Origin: Arthrobacter sp.
GTDB taxonomy: Bacteria > Actinomycetota > Actinomycetes > Actinomycetales > Micrococcaceae
Assembly (NCBI GenBank): GCA_030147325.1
Contig: JASLAA010000281.1
Span: 1-7,613 of the forward strand
DNA: 7,613 nucleotides
Direction: 5' to 3'
Positions 4,847 to 7,613 of this stretch are shown here, piece after piece. The translations under genes were made by a program, and so were the position numbers. The notes beneath the pieces are model-generated. The model worked only from the letters and a program-made list of their open reading frames with translations, was not told the origin of the DNA and did not search any database. The stretch's first letter is position 1. Each line of letters begins with the position of its first letter.

Positions 4847-7111
4847 TCAGGCGATGACGGTGTCCATGCCCAGCTCGGCCGCTGCATTCGCGGTGATCCA
4901 GGGCAGAACCTCCTCCTCCGGTAGCGGCCGCGCGAGATGGAAACCTTGGGCGAGGTCGCACCCGAGCTCCCGTAGCTCCACTTGCGTCTGCTCGTTGTCC
5001 ACTCCTTCGGCCACCACGCGAAGATCCAGGCTGTGCGCCAACTCGATGATCGAACGTACCAGGCCCTTGGCCCGGCGGTCGGTCCGCAGGGCGGTGATGA
5101 AGGACCGGTCCAGTTTGAGTTCGTCCGCGGGGAGGTCACGCAGGTACGCGAGTGAGCTGTACCCGGTGCCGAAGTCGTCGATGGAGATCTGGATGCCCCG
5201 GGTACGGAGCCGTGCAAGGATCTTCGCGGCACAGGTCGGGTCCGCCATCAGCATGTCCTCGGTGATCTCGAGCATGAGGCACTCCGGTGGCATGTCGTGC
5301 TCTTGGAGCAGGGTGCGGATCTGGCCGGGAAGACCTTCTCGGATGCAGGAACCGGACAGGTTCACGGCGACGGAGATGTCCAGCCCCGCAGCGTGCCACT
5401 GTGCGACCTGCGCCACTGCGCGCTTCAGTACGAGCGCCGATATCTCGGGCATCAGCCCTGCCTCCTCCGCAAGGGGCAGGAACGACGTCGGCGGGAGTTG
5501 TCCGAGGACAGGGTGGTTCCAGCGGATCAGGGCCTCGACACCGGTGACGGCCCGGTCTGCGAGGTGCACCTTGGGCTGGTAGTGCAGTTCGAACTGGTCC
5601 TCGGCCAGTGCCGCGCGCAACTCCTGCAGGGTCCGCAGTTTCCGCGCACCCCCGTCGTCGTCCAGCGAGCTGTAGAGGTGGTGCCCGCTGCGATCGGCCT
5701 TGGCGCGGAACATGGCAATGTCCGCCTTGCGCATGAGCAGGGTGATGTCGGTGCCGTTGTCCGGGGTGAGTGCGATGCCGATGCTGACACTGACCTTCAG
5801 TGAGGCGGTCCCGATCTCGATCGGCTCTGCGAGTTCCGCCTCCAGCCGCCGTGCGACGACGACCGCATCCTCCTTCGATGCCCCGTCGAGGAACACCGCG
5901 AACTCGTCCCCGCCGAGGCGTGCGAGCAGATCCTTGGAGCCCAGCCGTCGGGCGAAGCGCTCGCTGACCTGGACGAGGAGGGCGTCTCCGACGTTGTGTC
6001 CCAGGGCATCGTTGACGTCCTTGAAGCGGTCGAGATCCAGGAAGAGGAGGGCGCCGGGGCGGCCACCGCGCAAGCGACCGGGGAGGTCGCCGGTCAGGCC
6101 CCGGCGATTCGGTAGTCCCGTCAGTTCGTCCGTGGTCGCGAGGATCCCCAGCATGCGGTTCCGGAAGACGAGGGGCACCGCAGCCAGGAGGAGGGTGAGA
6201 GCAGCGAGGATCTGGGCAAGCAGGGGGATGTGCACCTGGCAGCCGATGAGCAGGACCGCGACGGCCGACGACGTGGACATCATCACCGTGGTGAAGGCAG
6301 GGAGGCTGCGATGCTGCCGCCGCGCGGCCGGAGCGGGCTGCGCGACGCCGTCGATCCAGAGCGCGATGCCCACGATTCCGAGAATCCACCCGGCGTCCAT
6401 GATGGAGCCGACGACGTAGGCCTCCATCCCCACCGCATAGGCGACGTCCGAGGTGGAGAAGAGGATCAACCCGGCGATGAGCAGCGGCCACCGAGGTCCG
6501 AGATCGAGGCCGCGGGAGGCAAGCAGGCCCCCGATCACGGTGATCAGCAGCAGGTCGAGGAGGGGGTAGATGACCGCTACGACCACCTCGAACGTGGTGC
6601 CGCCGGCGGCCCCGGAGCTCAGGACAGGTGCGAGGATCAACGCCATGATCGAGGCGGCAGCCAGGGCCCCCACCAGGCTGTCCAGCAGCAACGGCCACGC
6701 CACGCCCTTGAGCTTCCACGCCGTCACCGCGAGCGCTCCGAGCATCAGCGGGTAGAAGGCGAGATAGGCGATGTCCGCTGCCGAGACATCGCTGAGGGCC
6801 TCCTGCCCGTCCAGCGCCAGGAGGTAGTAGATGTCGCCCACGGTGTAGAGGGTGACGGCCGCGGCGCCCAGCAGCACCTGGACCGGTGATCTGCGCCGAC
6901 GCAGAACAGCGGCCACGCAGACGGCGACAGCGACGAGCTCGGTGATGATGCCGAGCCACGCACCGGGCAGGTCGAACCGACCCATGTCACCGATCAGGAG
7001 CCCGGCCACATAGATCACGACGGCGACGATCAGCGTCAGGACGAGACCGCGGGACACCCTCTCCCGCGCAGCGCTGTCCCTGTCCGCCCGCGGGGCAACA
7101 GAATCCACCAT
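4847..7111 (-). CDS. Membrane-anchored bifunctional GGDEF/EAL c-di-GMP enzyme
   Basis: The gene encodes 754 residues from ATG 7111, which has GAAGGAAG just upstream; an in-frame extension to 7210 lacks a ribosome site. The first 320 residues hold about ten hydrophobic helices (roughly 22-41, 52-70, 78-100, 113-133, 138-163, 174-198, 208-229, 236-255, 272-290, 295-316), with no recognised sensor domain. The diguanylate cyclase domain follows (DELTGLPNRR at 328-337, LFLDLDRFKDVND, intact GGDEF at 400-404). The RxxD inhibitory site is absent: the spacing position reads GSKD. The phosphodiesterase domain has EAL at 526-528, Asn584, Glu615, the Asp645/Asp646 pair in DDFGTGYSSL, Lys666, Glu702 and Gln722, all the usual metal and catalytic residues. 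Both activities are therefore possible; the net direction is unknown. It diverges from flagellin, suggesting a role in motility control. Confidence 0.95.
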   Translation of the reverse strand: MVDSVAPRADRDSAARERVSRGLVLTLIVAVVIYVAGLLIGDMGRFDLPGAWLGIITELVAVAVCVAAVLRRRRSPVQVLLGAAAVTLYTVGDIYYLLALDGQEALSDVSAADIAYLAFYPLMLGALAVTAWKLKGVAWPLLLDSLVGALAAASIMALILAPVLSSGAAGGTTFEVVVAVIYPLLDLLLITVIGGLLASRGLDLGPRWPLLIAGLILFSTSDVAYAVGMEAYVVGSIMDAGWILGIVGIALWIDGVAQPAPAARRQHRSLPAFTTVMMSTSSAVAVLLIGCQVHIPLLAQILAALTLLLAAVPLVFRNRMLGILATTDELTGLPNRRGLTGDLPGRLRGGRPGALLFLDLDRFKDVNDALGHNVGDALLVQVSERFARRLGSKDLLARLGGDEFAVFLDGASKEDAVVVARRLEAELAEPIEIGTASLKVSVSIGIALTPDNGTDITLLMRKADIAMFRAKADRSGHHLYSSLDDDGGARKLRTLQELRAALAEDQFELHYQPKVHLADRAVTGVEALIRWNHPVLGQLPPTSFLPLAEEAGLMPEISALVLKRAVAQVAQWHAAGLDISVAVNLSGSCIREGLPGQIRTLLQEHDMPPECLMLEITEDMLMADPTCAAKILARLRTRGIQISIDDFGTGYSSLAYLRDLPADELKLDRSFITALRTDRRAKGLVRSIIELAHSLDLRVVAEGVDNEQTQVELRELGCDLAQGFHLARPLPEEEVLPWITANAAAELGMDTVIA

Positions 7112-7220
7112 GCACTTCCTTCTCGTCAGGATCAGGAGTCTGACCACGGAAGCATGAGCATAGGGCGCTCGCAGAGGTCCTGCCCCGGAACCGCCCCCCT
7201 GACACTCCAACCCACGGCGA

Positions 7221-7250
7221 AAACTTGCGTTAACCTGCGTCTACCTGCGC
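7221..7250. promoter_or_regulatory. Three 10-bp-phased direct repeats (ACYTGCGY), candidate operator
   Basis: Three copies of the octamer ACYTGCGY start at 7223, 7233 and 7243, exactly 10 bp apart: ACTTGCGT, ACCTGCGT and ACCTGCGC. A degenerate fourth (AGCTGCGA) begins at 7251, out of phase by two bases. Spacing of one helical turn would place bound subunits on one face of the DNA. The block sits 38 bases upstream of the flagellin -35 and about 110 bases upstream of the GGDEF-EAL start, so it could act on either or both. The binding protein is unknown. Confidence 0.5.
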
Positions 7251-7287
7251 AGCTGCGAGGGCGAGGAAAAATACTTCGGGCAATTCC

Positions 7288-7314
7288 TAACATCATCCGC
7301 CGGCGCTCCGATAG
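7288..7314 (+). promoter_or_regulatory. Sigma-28 (FliA/WhiG)-like promoter of flagellin
   Basis: TAAC (7288-7291), 15 bases, then TCCGATAG (7307-7314), against the consensus TAAA-N15-GCCGATAA. Compared with the flgN promoter, the -35 region reads CCTAACATC here and GCTTACATC there, and both spacers contain GCCGGC. Transcription would start near 7321, giving a leader of about 55 bases that begins with the GGA hairpin. Confidence 0.72.
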
Positions 7315-7322
7315 CTATGGTT

Positions 7323-7344
7323 GCCGGCCCATGGATGGACCGGC
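7323..7344 (+). promoter_or_regulatory. Flagellin leader hairpin with GGA in the loop, candidate CsrA site
   Basis: GCCGGCCC (7323-7330) pairs with GGACCGGC (7337-7344) with one C/A mismatch, leaving the six-base loop AUGGAU. A GGA presented as ANGGA in a hexaloop is the preferred form of a CsrA binding site. A second GGA lies in the Shine-Dalgarno (7361-7367, CGGAGGA), giving the two-site arrangement known from the Bacillus hag leader. CsrA itself is not in the window, so its action here is inferred. Confidence 0.5.
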
Positions 7345-7361
7345 GCACGCAGCCCTTTCAC

Positions 7362-7367
7362 GGAGGA
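7362..7367 (+). promoter_or_regulatory. Ribosome binding site of flagellin
   Basis: GGAGGA ends 7 bases before ATG 7375, a strong site as expected for an abundant protein. It fixes the start, since the ATG at 7331 in the hairpin loop has no such site. Confidence 0.88.
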
Positions 7368-7374
7368 ATACATC

Positions 7375-7613
7375 ATGGGTTTCCAGATCAACACCAACAC
7401 CGCGGCCAACACCGCATACCGCAACCTCTCCAGCACCCAGGGCGATATGTCCAAGTCGCTCGAGAAGCTCTCCAGCGGTCTTCGCATCAACCGTGCCTCT
7501 GACGACGCCGCCGGTCTGGCGATCTCCGAGGGCCTGCGCTCGCAGATCGGCGGCCTGGGAGTTGCAGCCCGCAACGCCCAGGACGGCATCAGCGTGGTCC
7601 AGACCGCTGAAGG
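7375..7613 (+). CDS. fliC: Flagellin, N-terminal part (cut by window edge)
   Basis: Seventy-nine complete codons are visible from ATG 7375: MGFQINTNTAANTAYRNL and onward. This is the conserved N-terminal D0/D1 helix of flagellin, the filament subunit secreted by the flagellar apparatus. Diagnostic segments are SLEKLSSGLRINRASDDAAG (about residues 28-47), LAISEGLRSQIGGL, and ARNAQDGISVVQTAEG at the edge, the usual order NAQDGIS...TAEG. The start is fixed by the GGAGGA ribosome site. Codon use is strongly biased to C-ending preferred codons (AAC, ACC, GGC), as in highly expressed genes. It is transcribed away from the GGDEF-EAL gene. The sigma-28-like promoter and the GGA-loop leader suggest control at both transcription and translation. 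The variable centre and C-terminus, where FliW would bind, lie outside the window. Confidence 0.97.
   Translation, partial: MGFQINTNTAANTAYRNLSSTQGDMSKSLEKLSSGLRINRASDDAAGLAISEGLRSQIGGLGVAARNAQDGISVVQTAE

Noticed and set aside
4050..5582. Long open frame on the + strand over flgN and the GGDEF-EAL gene
   Set aside because: It is antisense to well-supported genes and reads as Ser/Arg-rich composition typical of high-GC shadow frames.
7157..7162. TATGCT as a -10 element for the GGDEF-EAL gene on the minus strand
   Set aside because: No acceptable -35 is found at 16-18 bases, so the promoter of this gene remains unassigned.
7112..7210. N-terminal extension of the GGDEF-EAL protein to 7210
   Set aside because: No ribosome site is seen at that ATG, while ATG 7111 follows GAAGGAAG; the extra residues are low-complexity Gly/Arg.

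Overview
The window comes from a high-GC, flagellated Gram-positive bacterium. The most likely source is an actinobacterium of the Arthrobacter/Micrococcaceae type. The evidence is the strong G/C third-position bias, the GTG start behind a strong Shine-Dalgarno on flgN, the short FlgK and FlgL, the presence of FliW, and promoters of the TAAA-N15-GCCGATAA (FliA/WhiG) type. The genus is an inference from style and gene order, not from any database match.

Layout, left to right. (1) Positions 1-431 hold an unusual fold-back: two 133-bp arms, 125/133 identical, in inverted orientation around an 11-nt spacer. The right arm runs into an open frame on the + strand that ends at 431. Differences between the arms fall mainly at third codon positions, so they look like two diverged copies of one coding sequence joined head to head. 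(2) Positions 511-1350 (+) encode an aldo/keto reductase with a complete catalytic tetrad. It is followed by a perfect 19-bp stem terminator that separates it from the convergent flagellar operon. (3) A compact minus-strand operon flgN-flgK-flgL-fliW spans 4568 down to 1433: an export chaperone, the two hook-filament junction proteins it serves, and the FliW assembly factor. It is preceded by a sigma-28-like promoter. (4) Positions 7111-4847 (-) encode a roughly ten-helix membrane protein with GGDEF and EAL domains, both intact at the motif level. (5) A 263-bp divergent intergenic region holds three 10-bp-phased direct repeats, a second sigma-28-like promoter and a leader hairpin with GGA in its loop. 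(6) Positions 7375-7613 (+) are the start of a flagellin gene, cut by the window edge.

How the genes fit together. FlgN, FlgK and FlgL build the junction on which flagellin polymerises. In families studied elsewhere, FliW binds flagellin and antagonises CsrA on the flagellin mRNA. The flagellin leader here carries a CsrA-type hairpin (loop AUGGAU) and a GGA-containing Shine-Dalgarno, as a FliW/CsrA circuit would need, but no csrA follows fliW. The flgN and flagellin promoters share an almost superimposable architecture, suggesting that the two transcription units are switched on together. The c-di-GMP enzyme diverges from flagellin, so motility output and second-messenger turnover may share control through the phased repeats.
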